The position numbers and the translations under genes are program-made. From assembly GCA_949775045.1 (NCBI GenBank), contig OX459100.1:20069768-20133767 (forward strand): 64,000 nucleotides of DNA, written 5' to 3'. The notes under the pieces are model-generated. The model did no database searches and was not told the origin of the DNA. It saw only the letters and a list, made by a program, of their open reading frames with translations. How positions within the stretch are numbered: the stretch's first letter is position 1; the number at the start of each line of letters is the position of its first letter. Below, piece after piece: positions 1-13,954 of this stretch. Origin of the DNA: Metridium senile (taxonomy: Eukaryota > Cnidaria > Anthozoa > Actiniaria > Metridiidae).

Positions 1-401
1 TGAACTACAAACCAGGCAACCAAGTCAATGCGTATATTTACGGTACAGAATACGAAGTGTATAGGTTCAACCCATTCTCGAAAAGCAACCTCTATAATCA
101 TGATGCCCCGTGTGTTGCGTGCCATGTCAAAACAAGAAGCTCCAAGCTAATGATCCCGGCAATGTACAAGTGTCCCTCGGGATGGACCCGCGAGTACTAT
201 GGCTATCTGATGGCAGAGCGTCATAATCATGCGCATTCTACGGAATACATATGTGTTGACAGAGATGCTTAAACAGTCTCAGGCAGCCATGCCGACCGTA
301 ATGGCGCCTTGCTGTACCCCGTGGAAGGTGTATGTGGCTCGCTACCATGCAACCCGTATGTCGGTGGAAGAGAGTTCACATGCGTAGTATGTACCAAGTA
401 G
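1..401 (+). pseudogene. Short-chain collagen C4-like gene, copy A: C-terminal exon with a premature stop
   Basis: This is the 3' part of the Cys-rich C-terminal exon shared by copies B, C and D; its beginning lies outside the window. The frame from base 3 reads NYKPGNQ, AYIYGTEYEV, CVACHVKTRSSKLMIPA and YICVDRDA. It then meets TAA at 270-272, where copies B and C have GAA (Glu). Beyond that stop the same frame stays open through the usual ending (GSLPCNPYVGG, CVVCTK) to TAG at 399-401. One nonsense change is therefore the only visible lesion. It would remove about 42 residues and four of the conserved cysteines. An AATAAA signal at 551-556 follows, as in the other copies. Either this is a very young pseudogene or it makes a truncated secreted protein; upstream exons are needed to decide. 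Confidence 0.8.
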
Positions 402-2420
<2,019 letters not shown>

Positions 2421-2767
2421 ATTTCAGTGCATACCATATATATTTAGAATATATATTGATACATATTTTCGTCTGTGAAAGAATAGTCAACGTCATGCAT
2501 AGTAGTACACACTAATCCATTTGTTTTCTTTTGTTTTATTTCGACTATTACTCACTAACTAGTCTACTTCGTTGCACGGACGAAGGAAAATCACTCTATA
2601 TATACTAGACTAGAGTGGCCTTCACGCATTGTAGCATGAAAAAGGAATTTCATTTTACAATATTATGATTAAAGAATTTGTTATAACAGGTTATAAAAGT
2701 CACTGCAGTTTCTTGTGTTTTAATCTTTAGAATAATTGATTGTTATGATCGAATTAATTTATTCAAT

Positions 2768-3001
2768 GTAGACGAGGTATGATCGTCAGGGGTGGTGTAG
2801 TCTTGAGAAAGACTGATGGTGTTGATTTCTGACGTTTCGACAACCTAAGCGACTGAACCAGACATATAAATACCACAACTGTCGTTTCGTTTTCTTAAAT
2901 ACTCTGAAGATGACTTCCGCTCAGGTTGTCGAAACGTCAGACATCAACACCATCAGTCTTTCTCAAGACTACACCTGCCCGGACGATCATACCTCGTCTA
3001 C
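2768..3001. mobile_element. Fold-back element with arms of roughly 85 bp
   Basis: The left arm begins GTAGACGAGGTATGATCGTC. The right arm ends with its reverse complement at 2982-3001. The arms include GAAACGTCAG and a stretch around AGTCTTTCTCAAGACTACAC. They are near-perfect complements apart from a few substitutions, with a spacer of about 70 bp. No transposase is present, so it is a non-autonomous element or repeat fragment. Confidence 0.75.
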
Positions 3002-3389
3002 GTCGATATACACCTGGGATCAGACCATTCACTCTTATAATTAATTTATTGTATGACACACATTATCTGAATTGACCATCTTGGTCTCTATGTATCTTTT
3101 ACGTAACTATTACGCACTACTACAAACTAGTCAGTCATTTTCCTTTCACAGACGACGGAAATAAAACGTAATTTTTCCATTAAGTAGAATAAAATTATAT
3201 TCATTGGAGGACAAAGTTTTTTCCTCTTTCTAATAATAAAGGATTCAATTAATATGTAAATCAATCTTATTTATTTGACAGGAGTTTTCGTGTTGTGGCT
3301 TGTTTTCTTTCTTTTATAGATAATAGCAAGCACTAGGCTTGTGTTCTTGCAGTTGAACTTACAACACTGTAGAGTAAAGAACTCTAACA

Positions 3390-6300
3390 ATGAATCAACG
3401 ATTGATAATTGCGGCAGTGGTGATGATGATCGCTGTGGTTTCAGCCAGTGATATCGAGGAAAGAGGGGCAGGACAACTGGCAAGTGTTATGAAGAAATTG
3501 GGTCAGATCGAGAATAGGTGAGGTTTTTTTTTTTTAAATCTCTCTAAAAACGCGTTTAGATTAAATTCCCTTCAAAGTACATGTTTTCTTAAAGCTTAAA
3601 TAACAAAGATTATATATTTTTAAATAAATATAAGTTTTGAATAAATATAGGCCTATGTAGGTGTTCAAAATACTTTTTCTTTGATATCTTCATTGCAAAA
3701 ACATGTTTTACCATTTTTTCATGATATTGTAGAATTCATTCTGTTGTTTGATTCAGTTTGTTTTTTAAAAAACGAGTAACATCGTTGTGCCTTCTTTTAT
3801 TCTTATTTCAAGTTATTTCATCTTGTTCAAGTTAAGCTTTACATCTAATTACTATACGGAAAAACGATTTTGCCAGCCAGATAGCAAAGCAGTATATCAA
3901 AACTAAACTAACAATTAAAAGTTAAGAATCGTACCTAGAGGATTTCTCAGTATATAAACTCTAATATATATTTATATACAAACTCAGTAAAAACGTTGTA
4001 CGATGTAGTAGATATTAAAGTTTAAAAAAGATTCTATCTATCAAAGCTCTTTTGAATTTAAAGTGCTATTCATTTTAAAAATTATATTAATTTATTAAAA
4101 GTTAAGAAGTGTCCTTAGAGGATTTCTCAGTATATAAATTCTGATACACCTACTTGCAGTAAGGTTGTCATACAAAATAGAACATTTGTCATAAAGAAAA
4201 TAGAACATTTATGATTTAGTGTGAAAGTAATTAATTAAAAGACAAAAGAGAGAGTTCACCTTGGATGATCTTCTTTTGTCTTTTAATCAATTCCTATCGT
4301 ACTAAATCACAAATGTTCTATTTTCTTTGTGACAAATGTATATTTTTGTATGACAACCTTATTGCAAGTAGGTGTACATTATATATAGATTCAGTAAAAA
4401 CGTTGTAGGATGTAGTAGATCCAAAAAGTTAAAATAAGATTCTATCTATCAAAGCTCTTTTGCATTTTAAATGCTATTAATTAAATTATATTAATTTGAC
4501 TGTCTTATTTTTATGGAATTTGTGGAATCGAGATTTTCTAAGAAAATTAAAAGACTTCGATTTTATTGACTGGATTAAAATGAAATGTTGATCGTTTCTT
4601 TTTTTAAGATATGAGGAATAGTCGTATTAGTTTTTGGCAACTCCGAAGCGAGCACAGAAGAAGTTTTCAAAAATGTTTGTTCAAATGGTTGGATATTGAA
4701 TGCGGTTGTTGAAACTGTTTACCATCTAGCTTTTGCCAATATGAGAGTTTATCCATGATTTGGAGCAACACGAAACGAATGGACTCAAATACATTGAAAA
4801 GATCGTTGAAATTGCATAGAGAAATAATTCGAAAATATACATGAAAAAAATGTTTAAAATTATTAACTTATTCGCTTTTCTTGAATTATTGTTGTCACAT
4901 CCTTATGGTTTTACCAGAAGAATTTCTAATATTATATATATATGATGTAACTTGTGATTTCTGTTTTGCAGGCTGAAACAGATAGAATCCAACCGAATGT
5001 TAATGCTGAAAGGTATACAGTACTGTTAAATAATCTTGTAAAGTCATTTAGTGTTCAATCTTGACTCGTAATCCATCTTATGACGGTCGGCAATCAATAT
5101 GGGAAATTATCACGGGGGGAGGGGGGGGGGCACTGCCATACAAAAACACGGATTTCAAATCTTAAAAGAGACGACGGGCATCCCCTCCACTTTAACATCG
5201 AGTACCCCCATGGACCTACATACAGTGATTTGTGTTTGGTTTTCCAGGTAGAGATGGTCGTGATGGTGCTGCAGGAAAACCAGGTAGGCTACCATGCAAA
5301 AACTGACTGATTGCTGATTGAATGGTTGGTTGATTGGTTGATTGAGTGATTGATTAACTGGCCAACTGACTGACTATTTGGTTGATTGATTGGTTTATTG
5401 GTTGATTGATTGATTGGTTGATTGATTGATTGATTGACTATTTGGTTGATTGATTGGTTTATTGTTTGATTGATTGATTGTTTGATTGATTTGTTGATTG
5501 ATTGATTGATTCATCTTTGGTACATCAGGTATTCCAGGAAGAGATGGTGCACAAGGATCACGGGGTAAAGTATAATTGATTTCGATTAGTTTATTTGTCG
5601 ATCGTACATCTATCCATCCATCCATCCATTCACTTATTTATTAATTCACTGGCTCATTTATTCTCTCGTTCATTCATTCGTTCATTCATTCGTTCATCTA
5701 TCCATTCATTCATTCATTCATTCATCCATCCATCCATCCATTCATCCATTCATTCATTCATTCATTCATTCATTCATTCATTCATTCATTCATTCATTCA
5801 TTCATTCATTCATTCATTCATTCATTCATTCATTCATTCATTCATTCATTCATTCATTCATCCATTCATTCCTTCATTCCTTCATTCTAAAACTATACTT
5901 ATATAATGTCTATTTTCAAGGACCACGAGGTTCCCATGGTCCATCAGGCAAGCACGGTGCTAGAGGACCTCCCGGGCGGAATGTCGGTGGAGTCGAGTAC
6001 ATTCGATGGGGAAAGACATCATGTCCTGCTGGTGCTGACATCGTCTACAAGGGTTAGTTTACTATCATATAATTGTTATGTTATAGATATATAAGAGAGA
6101 TTGCAAGGTCAAATGCAAAATGAAATCAAGAAACAATTATTTATTATCCCTTATTATGAAAGAATTAGGAAAGAAACTGTGCACACTACATAGTAAATGA
6201 GTTGAGGTCTTTGGGGTGATTTGAAATGCGCTATCTTATTAATAAGCACATGCACATAACTGACTTTAATAATTTGATATGCCAGGTCGTATTGGTGGGG

Positions 6301-6764
6301 GGCGCTACAACTACCATGGTGGAGGCTCCAACTACATCTGTCTTCCTATGAATCCCAAGTACCTGAACTACAAACCAGGTGACCAAGGACGTGCGTATAT
6401 TTACGGTTCAGAATACGAAGTAAATGTGTTCAACCCATTCTCCAAAAGCCACCTCCATGACCATGACGCCCTGTGTGTTGCGTGCCATGTCAAAACAAGA
6501 AGTTCCAAGCTAATGATCCCGGCAACTTACAAGTGTCCCTCGGGATGGACCCGCGAGTACTATGGCTATCTGATGGCAGAGCGTCATAGCCATGCGCATT
6601 CTACGGAATACATATGTGTTGACCGAGATGCTGAAGCAGTCTCAGGCAGCCATGCCGACCGTGATGGCGCCTTGCTGTACCCCGTGGAAGGTGTATGTGG
6701 CTCTCTACCATGCAACCCGTATGTCGGTGGCAGAGAGTTGACATGTGTAGTATGTACCAAGTAG
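3390..6764 (+). CDS. Short-chain collagen C4-like secreted protein, copy B (6 exons, 283 aa)
   Basis: Exons: 3390-3517, 4972-5012, 5248-5283, 5529-5564, 5921-6052, 6286-6764, all with GT/AG borders and matching phases (852 nt including the stop). Exon 1 encodes a signal peptide (hydrophobic core LIIAAVVMMIAVVSA, likely cleaved after residue 19). Exons 1-2 give a short polar, possibly coiled segment before the helix. Exons 3-5 encode about 14 uninterrupted Gly-X-Y triplets (GRDGRDGAAGKPG to GARGPPG); the two smallest exons are exactly 36 bp, and all boundaries around the collagen exons split a Gly codon after its first base. Exons 5-6 encode the Cys-rich C-terminal domain (YIRWGKTSCPAG, GGGSNYICLP, CVACHVKTR, EYYGYLM, GSLPCNPY, CVVCTK) with ten cysteines. 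This domain matches the short-chain (spongin-type) collagens known from sponges and cnidarians, by memory of the family. The product would be an extracellular-matrix protein. Poly(A) signal at 6897-6902. Confidence 0.88.
3925..4500. repeat. Intron-internal tandem duplication interrupted by a MITE
   Basis: In intron 1 of copy B, a block of roughly 170 bp (TTAAGAA..., GATTTCTCAGTATATAAA, AAAACGTTGTA, GATTCTATCTATCAAAGCTC) occurs at about 3918-4075 and again at about 4098-4470. The second occurrence is split by the element at 4145-4376. Copy D has the block once (about 38090-38225) without the element. The copying and insertion therefore happened in the B lineage, or D lost them. Confidence 0.7.
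4145..4376. mobile_element. MITE / fold-back element, 232 bp, in intron 1 of copy B
   Basis: Terminal inverted repeats TACACCTACTTGCA and TGCAAGTAGGTGTA extend inward for about 90 bp (AAGGTTGTCATACAAA, TAGAACATTTGT, GATTTAGTGTGA with their complements). The spacer is short (AGAGAGAGTTCACCTTGGATG). The homologous intron of copy D lacks the element and continues directly across the site. No coding capacity is present. Confidence 0.8.
5318..5515. repeat. (TTGA)n-rich degenerate microsatellite in intron 3 of copy B
   Basis: TTGATTGATTGG-type tetranucleotide variants fill most of the intron between collagen exons 3 and 4. The same motif class is greatly enlarged in copy D (39004-39757). Confidence 0.9.
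5600..5888. repeat. (TTCA)n microsatellite in intron 4 of copy B
   Basis: CATC/TTCA tetranucleotides run to 33 bases before the AG of exon 5. In copy D the matching intron has grown to more than 1 kb and overlaps the exon borders. Confidence 0.95.
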
Positions 6765-7374
6765 ATGACATCAAGCTCTTCGAATGACCGGACTGACTAC
6801 TCAAACCTAAACCCTTGACTACCAGCATGATATAGTTACATGTTGTTAAAATACATAAGTAAATGAGAAATTGTAGTGATTAAAGATAATGTCGTTAATA
6901 AACCATATGATAAAGATCAGTATGTGAATTTATTGGTGTGCAGTATATATATTTACAGAAAAATATAGCTAAACCTATCAAAGTAGGCATAAAAAGCAAG
7001 CTGTTTTAAGTGTAAAAATATCGCAACAAAACTCAGGATTTTGGTAATTCACGAATATATTATTTAGGATCTTTTGTTAATTTTTATGACTAATAAGACT
7101 TTTTTATTGACCCTATGGAAACTCTATGAAAACCCTATTTACCTAAATACCATGTATTATAGCCTAGGTATTGACAAAAGCTAAGAAATAATAAGATAAT
7201 TAAATCAAACCGGTTTGTATGTGACGAATATATCGTACGATATTACAGATTGTCTCGATACAGTTTTGAGATTACCATACCAAGCATTTTAAATCGTGCA
7301 TAATGTTATGTACATGGAATCGTTTCTAATTTTCACTACTGCGGACTAGTTAATCAATCAATCAATCAATCAAC

Positions 7375-7410
<36 letters not shown>

Positions 7411-8230
7411 TTATTAAAGTCATAAGGTTGCTCTTACATCCGAGCCAGAGGCTCATGTATAAATTTTTTTTAAATTTTAACAGTGTACATTTTGTTCAGT
7501 TTGATATAAGCAATGCAAAGTTAAAGAGAAAACACGAGAATTAAAAGGAATTGCGCGTCAATCTCATGTTATTTAGAAAAAAACTGTTCAATCCTATTAA
7601 ACTATAATATATGATAACCAAAATATTACTGTAGTAAAGTTTCAAATAGATATACATAGTTGATGTCGAGAAAATAGCGCCAACATTTTAAAATCTCTGT
7701 TTTACATGTCATCCATGCCATGTATACGCCCAAGTTGTTTGTCCACAAAACATTACATCTGGCTCATTTTCGTATTTCTAGTATTTTTATCAAGATAGTT
7801 TGGTTTGTCGTTGATCTAATCATTTTCTCTAATATTGTACTTTATATGAAAACATAGGACATTTAAGACTTCTCCATTTTCGGTTTATAAACCATCTTCA
7901 TTACCACCGTTTGCATAAATACTCGACAGACTAAAGTCTTGATTGAGAATGGTTCCAATAGACTACAAACATTTCAGACAATTTCTGTGATTGTATGACA
8001 ACTTGCCGGGCTTCCTTTCCACAGGAACCCCGAAAGCGAAAAAATACAAGCGAAAGCTGCGAAGGCAACTTTTCCGGTAGCTATTGCAGCAAGTAAATTA
8101 GAATAACAAAATACTTTGTTGTGCGATTATATATATTGGGGTGGCTAATGAAAAGGGTTGTTTGTTTAAGGATGGTTTGTTCATGACGATATATATAATA
8201 TAATTATTTTATTTAGGTAATTATTATATT
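6765..8230. repeat. Duplicated 3' flank of the collagen family (copy B version)
   Basis: This aligns along its length with 402-2420, with scattered substitutions and indels. It contains the poly(A) signal (6897-6902), a short (AATC)n tract at 7348-7416 and one copy of the block ending TTTGTTGTGCGATTATAT (near 8110). No gene is seen. Confidence 0.75.
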
Positions 8231-8284
8231 TAGGATATATATTGATACAGCGCTAATTTCTAATAGTAAACTATATTTTGTTTT

Positions 8285-8430
8285 ACTCCGACGAAGGCCT
8301 GAAGCTGGAAACGTCAGTAAAGTTAAGTCAACATTTTTTACGGTGTTATAAATTTCATTATATTACCTATCGTTTTTATCAAACATAAACGCAGCCTATA
8401 CTAGTTTACTCGCTAGTTTCCATTTATATT
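8285..8430 (+). repeat. Dispersed repeat containing GAAACGTCAG, copy 1
   Basis: The segment runs from CGACGAAGGCCTGAAGC through GGAAACGTCAGTAA, TTTTTTACGGTGTTATAAAT and ATATTACCTATCG to TACTAGTTTACT. It recurs as the reverse complement at 53985-54135 and in direct orientation at 54727-54840, both in introns of the decarboxylase gene. It is probably the 3' end of a retroelement common in cnidarians; this identity is from memory and not tested. Confidence 0.65.
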
Positions 8431-9158
8431 TTTACAGTTATTTTATATATATATGATATATTAAACAAACAAGTCAGTTTCTTTCTATTAATTCTCTACC
8501 CCAAGGTTTTTACTGAGTTTTATTTGTATTTACATAAATAAATATATATGGATATTAACAATACAATATTTTGGTGTTAGGATATCTGAAATAGTGTAAA
8601 ACTAATCAAAGTCAGATAGACCCTAGTACTATAAATATTATGTAAAATTAAACTATATACTTAAATTGGGTCATTGCATGAAGTGGCGAAACAACAAATA
8701 AATTTACAACAAGTAGAAATGATAAAGAGAACGAGAATAAATAAAAAAAGAAAATGAGAAGTATGAGTGTCTATTAATTTTCAATCAATGAATTGGAGAG
8801 ATTTTTTTAAAGCTTTTTTTAGAGATTATAGATTTGCTAGACTTAGAAATCGAATTTCAAATTTCAGGACAATTTTGGTGAGAGGGATGTCCTATAGAAG
8901 CTAATCTACTATTGTATGTCTGAGTGAATATAAAGAACAAAAATTATACAAAACCAAATCTGTTTCAGCAAATGTTTAATCAGATAGTTTTAGGAGATTG
9001 ATTTGAAATATGGAAATTTGCATTTAACAAGAAATAACGTGTTTTTGTTGTTTTACAGACAGTATTTGTGGAATAGAAATAGGCATTAGCATTCTAAACA
9101 GATCATTTCACTGTAAACACATTTCGGGTAACATACTTGTTAAGGAACTTGATGTACA
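8431..9158. other. Intergenic, no gene seen
   Basis: AT-rich sequence upstream of copy C. Around 8860-8950 it holds a single diverged version of the 66-bp unit that is tandem at 13290-13500 (GAGAGGGATGTCCTA, AGAAGCTAATCTA, GAGTGAATA). No promoter motif could be assigned with confidence. Confidence 0.5.
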
Positions 9159-12076
9159 ATGTATCAATTCTTTATAAAAACCGTTACAGTAGTAGCAGTG
9201 ATTGTTGTTATGATATGTGAAGTACAATCAAACGAGACTCGAGAAGAGATTGTTGAAAAAAGAGGACAAACATTGGCGGATGTGATCAAAGAGTTGAACG
9301 AACTGAAAACGAAGTAAGCTACTTTGTTGTGTTATTACTCTCAGGGAATATAAATCTTGATGACATTTCTTTTTAATTGATAGGGTACATGGCATTGTGT
9401 CAGGACGTGTGCTCGTATTGCGAGGTATAATTAATGAGCCAATCGGTTAAAGAGTATTGCACTTGATTCATGATGATATTTATTTAAAGAGGAACAGTAA
9501 TAGATTGATCTAAATGATATCCTTAATTTAATGCACAGTTTTCGAGGATAAAGTTATTAAAGTCACCCATTTATATATAATCTCAGTGCACAATACTTGA
9601 TTTTTGATAGCATTTGACAATTACTTCCTGTGTGTTTTGACAGGTAGAGATGGTCGTGATGGAACAAACGGAAAGCAAGGACCACCAGGTATTATCACCA
9701 CAACCGTCTATATCATCATCACCATTATCATTACCATCATCACATATTTTATTATTTTGATCATAACTATTGCCATCATCATCTATTAATGTTTGATATT
9801 GCTTCATATGTGTTCTTACAGGTAGAGATGGTCGCAAGTACTGAATATTATATTTATCACCACTACCATCTTTATCATCGAACAACAGCTCAAGCATTAA
9901 TGACATTAACGCCATCGCCATATATTGATCACAAATTTAACCATGTTTTTATTGACATAGTCATGCATGTATATCTTCAAAAACTCATTAATAATTCATG
10001 AGAAATTTTCAAAAGAAATCGTAACCGTGACGAGTGTTTTAACTGAAGATATAGATTCACCCTAATTTACATAAACTTTAACCTTAATTTTCTCTAATAA
10101 ACTTTCCTAAATCCTTGATTTTTTTTTACAAAAACACAAAATATAGGTTGGCGTTTTTGAAGTCGTTCAATAAACTCGCAGATCGTGTTTTATCAGGTTT
10201 AAAACCACTTGGCTTCGCCGCGTGGTTTTAAATCCTGATAAAACACTCCTGCTCGTTTATTAAACATTACTTAATAATGTGTTCTTACAGGTAGAGATGG
10301 TCGTGATGGAAAAGGACAGCAAGGACCACCAGGTACTGAATATTACATTTATCATCACTACCATTACCAGAATTGATCATCCTTATGATCTTTATCATCA
10401 TCATTATCAAGAACAACATCATCATTATCATTATTGTCGTTGCTTTGTATTCTTACCTGAGCAAAGAGATATCCCTCATCAATGTAGAATAGACTTCTGA
10501 TTCTTGTGATCAACTGAAAAAAAACCTTAGGGTTAGATCGCGTAAGATCGCAGATCGTGTCTTTTATATCTAAACCCTAAAACAACTTGGCTACACCCTT
10601 TGCTTTTAAATCTTGATACAACACTCCTGGTCGTTTATTAAACACCACCTATAATAACGACAGGTTGTCAGAAAAAAATATAAACAATAATTAGCTAAAG
10701 TTCTTCTGAAGTAAGATATAATTAAGATATTTTTTACAAAACATTTAACTTGTTTTTTTTTTTATAAATGACTAATTTGGTTTTTGTTTTGTATATATAA
10801 CTTGGTAGGTCCACGAGGTTCCCATGGTCCATCAGGCAAGCACGGTGCTAGAGGACCTCCCGGGCGAAGTGGTGGTGGAGTCGAGTACATTCGATGGGGA
10901 AAGACATCATGTCCTGCTGGTGCTGACTTCGTCTACAAGGGTTAGTTTACTAATCATCTAACAGGGGTGGATCCAGGATTTTTTTTAAGGATGGAGTACA
11001 CCAACCATTGTGGAATTACGTTATCAACGTATGACGTCAGAGGGGTGATAATGTTACTCAATTAAAAAAAAATTGTCAGCTCAATTTAGGGGGTGGGGGT
11101 AACCTACGATGGATATTAGCAACCATAAGCCACTTGGCTTCTCTTACTGCCATTGAATTTCGAAACGAACTTTATCCATGAGCGATAGGATAGTGTAGAT
11201 ATAGCTTCGAGGGGCGAATGTATGACGTAATAAGCGTAAAGTCCGTGAGAGACTAGGCCTGTATAAAATTAAATTTATTGAAGGCGCCATTTTTTAAAAT
11301 ACAACTCGAGGACGATGAAAGGAATAACGCAAAGCTAGAGGTATATAGTTCATTTATTTATATTTTTTACATGTTCCATATCAGTTTTAAAGCAAATATC
11401 ACGAACTTCATGTATCCTATCGCTCATGCTTTATCACACCTTCACTATTGATTAGCAAATCAAGAACTCGGGGCAAATTTGATTTCAGCTCTAGATGGGA
11501 TTTGAAAAGGTCATTATTCCTATTGACTCAAAAAAACATTACATAGTAAATTATAGTTAATTGTAAAGTACACATACTGACTGTAATAATTTGTCAGGTC
11601 GTATTGGCGGAGAGTACTACGGCCACACTGGTGGAGGCTCTAACTACATCTGTCTTCCTGAGGTGCCCAAGTACCTAAACTACAAACCAGGTCACCAAAA
11701 TCGTGCGTATATTTACGGTACAGAATACGAAGTCTCTTTGTTCAACCCATTCTCCAAAAGCCACCTCCATGACCATGATGCCCCGTGTGTTGCGTGCCAT
11801 GTCAAAACAAGAAGCTCCAAGCTAATGATCCCGGCAACTTACAAGTGTCCATCGGGTTGGGCCCGCGAGTATTATGGCTATCTGATGACAGCATATTATG
11901 GTGATAAGCATTCATCGGAATACATATGTGTTGACAGAGACGCTGAAGCAGTCTCAGGGAGCCATGCCAACCGTAGTGGCGCCTTGCTGTACACCGTGGA
12001 AGGTGTATGTGGCTCGTTACCATGCAACCCGTATGTCGGTGGCAGAGAGTTGACATGCGTAGTATGTACCAAGTAG
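9159..12076 (+). CDS. Short-chain collagen C4-like secreted protein, copy C (6 exons, 297 aa)
   Basis: Exons: 9159-9313, 9384-9424, 9644-9688, 10291-10332, 10809-10940, 11598-12076 (894 nt with stop; all phases agree). The ATG at 9159 opens a signal peptide (core VTVVAVIVVMICEVQS); an upstream ATG at 9152 is in another frame and soon stops. Exon 1 is unlike that of copies B and D except for length class and EKRG/EERG. Exon 2 is again exactly 41 bp. Collagen exons are 45 and 42 bp, giving GRDGRDGTNGKQGPPG then GRDGRDGKGQQGPPG. The second has one residue missing from a triplet (GK-GQQ), a small kink in the helix. Exons 5-6 are nearly identical to copy B: 132 and 479 bp, the same cysteines, ending CVVCTK. 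A secreted matrix collagen is inferred. Poly(A) signal at 12212-12217. Confidence 0.86.
9822..9837 (+). pseudogene. Decayed duplicate of a collagen exon within copy C
   Basis: TGTTCTTACAG followed by GTAGAGATGGTCGCAA and then GTACTGAATATTA copies the 3' intron border, exon 4 start and downstream intron of copy C (10279-10365). The middle of the exon (about 26 bp) is deleted. If spliced in, the 16-nt remnant would shift the frame, so it should be skipped. Confidence 0.7.
10163..10268. mobile_element. Fold-back repeat in intron 4 of copy C
   Basis: CGTTCAATAAACTCGCAG and GTGTTTTATCAGG pair with CCTGATAAAACAC and CTCGTTTATTAAAC around a short TTAAAACCA-centred hairpin. A diverged relative lies at 10545-10650 in the same intron (GCAGATCGTGTC to GGTCGTTTATTAAAC). 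Confidence 0.7.
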
Positions 12077-12792
12077 ATGACATCAAGTTCTTCGAATGAC
12101 CGGACTGACTACTCAAACCTAAACCCTTCACTACCAGCATGATATAGTTACATGTTGTTAAAATACATAAGTAAATGAGAAATTGTAGTGATAAAGATAA
12201 AAAATGTCGTTAATAAACCATATGATAAAGATCAGTATGTGTATTTATTTGTGTGCAGTATATATATTGACAGAAAAATATAGCTAAACATATCAAAGTA
12301 GGCATAAAAAGCAAGCTGTTTTACGTGTAAAAATATCGCAACAAAACTCAGGATAACCCTTGGTAATTCATGGATATATTTTTTATATCCTACGATATTA
12401 CAGATTGAAGACTTTAAGGTGTCTCGATACAGTTTGAGCAGTACCATACCAAGGATTTTAAATCCCTCATAATTGTTATGTACATGGAATCGTTTGGTTT
12501 GTCGTTGATCTAATCATTTTCTCTAATATTGTACTTTATATGCAAACATAGGACATTTAAGACTTCTCCATTTTCGGTTATTAAACCATCTTCATTACCA
12601 CCGTTTGCATAACTACTCGAAAGACTAAAGTCTTGATTGGCAATGTGTCCAATAGACTACAAACATTTCAGCCATTTCTGTGATTGTATGACAACTTGCC
12701 GGGCTTCCTTTCCACAGGAAACCCGAAAGCGAAAAAATACAAGCGAAAGCTGTGAAGGCAACTTTTCCGGTAGCTATTGCCGCAAGTAAATT
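12077..12792. repeat. Duplicated 3' flank of the collagen family (copy C version, with a deletion)
   Basis: It matches the A and B flanks but lacks the middle part that holds the (AATC)n tract: similarity jumps from the block near 12490 (CATGGAATCGTTT) to GGTTTGTCGTTGATC. The poly(A) signal is at 12212-12217. No gene is seen. Confidence 0.7.
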
Positions 12793-13090
12793 AGAATAAC
12801 AAAATACTTTGTTGTGCGATTATATATATTGTTTATTTTTACCCAGTAAACAGACCTCAGGTCATGCAGCATTATATTTTATCTTTACTTAAACTTTGTT
12901 TAGGAAGGAATAACATAAATTAGAATAACAAAATACTTTGTTGTGCGATTATATATATTGTTTATTTTTACCCAGTAAACAGACCTCAGGTCATGCAGCA
13001 TTATATTTTATCTTTACTTAAACTTTGTTTAGGAAGGAATAACATAAATTAGAATAACAAAATACTTTGTTGTGCGATTGTATATATTGG
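12793..13090. repeat. 129-bp tandem duplication in the copy C flank
   Basis: The block GAATAACAAAATACTTTGTT ... CAGACCTCAGGTCATGCAGC ... GGAAGGAATAACATAAATTA begins near 12793, 12922 and 13050, giving two full units and the start of a third. The A flank has one full unit plus a start and the B flank only a start, so copy number varies among paralogs. Confidence 0.8.
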
Positions 13091-13279
13091 GGTGGCTATT
13101 ATTTAGCTTCGGTAGTTCCTTAGCAAGAATAAATAAAAAACAAAACGAGAAGATTGAGTGTCTAATAAATTGCAATGAATGAATTGGAGAGATTTTTTAA
13201 AACCTTTTTTAGAAACTATAGATTGGCTAGACTTATATATTTTAATAAACTAAATTTCCACAATTAGTACGATTTTTTT

Positions 13280-13500
13280 GTGAGAGGGATGTCCTAGAAG
13301 CCAATCTAGTATATGGTATGAGTGAATATTTGATACTGATAATTAGTACGAGGGATGTCCTAGAAGCTAATCTAGTATATGGTATGAGTGAATATTTGAT
13401 ACTGATAATTTGTACGAGGGATGTCCTAGAAGCTAATCTAGTATATGGTATGAGTGAATATTTGATATTGATAATTAGTACGATGGATGTACGATGAAAA
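13280..13500. repeat. 66-bp minisatellite, about 3 units
   Basis: The repeated unit contains GAGGGATGTCCTAGAAGC, TAATCTAGTATATGGTATGA and GTGAATATTTGATACTGATA. Because 66 is divisible by three it leaves an open frame on the minus strand that repeats every 22 residues. This is a consequence of the repeat, not evidence of a gene. Confidence 0.8.
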
Positions 13501-13954
13501 ATATTTTCGGTATGTGCCATGAAATCGATTTGATTGAAAATTTGTAACTAGCTTACCTAGATATAGATATTTACTAGATATTTGTCTTGGAATATATGTA
13601 AAAATTTGGTTGGTTTCTTTTTTTGAGAGTAGTCATGAAAGCTCAAACTTTGTCTAATTAAATTTCACAAGTGACGTCATGATTATTCCATATAAACATA
13701 CCCTCTGTTACGGTAATAAAGATTCTTCTGATGAGACATCATTAGTACGTTGTATTAACTATAATTTTAATTATTCTAATAACAAGTCTTACAAGTGCGA
13801 CAAAGACTTGGCTGCACCGTGTAGGACATGTAGCAATTCTAGCAAAATTTGTTGAATATAATTATTCCTAATCTAACTAACCTTATTCATATGTTAGCTT
13901 ATTAAACCATGAAATAACTCTTGGAATGTTGTTTTTGACATGAAAAGTTAGACA

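Noticed and set aside
8285..8315. Hammerhead-ribozyme-like core (CGACGA ... GAAAC)
   Set aside because: The CTGANGA core is broken in every copy in the window (CCGACGA at 8286, CTGACAA at 54735) and no closing stems could be drawn with confidence.
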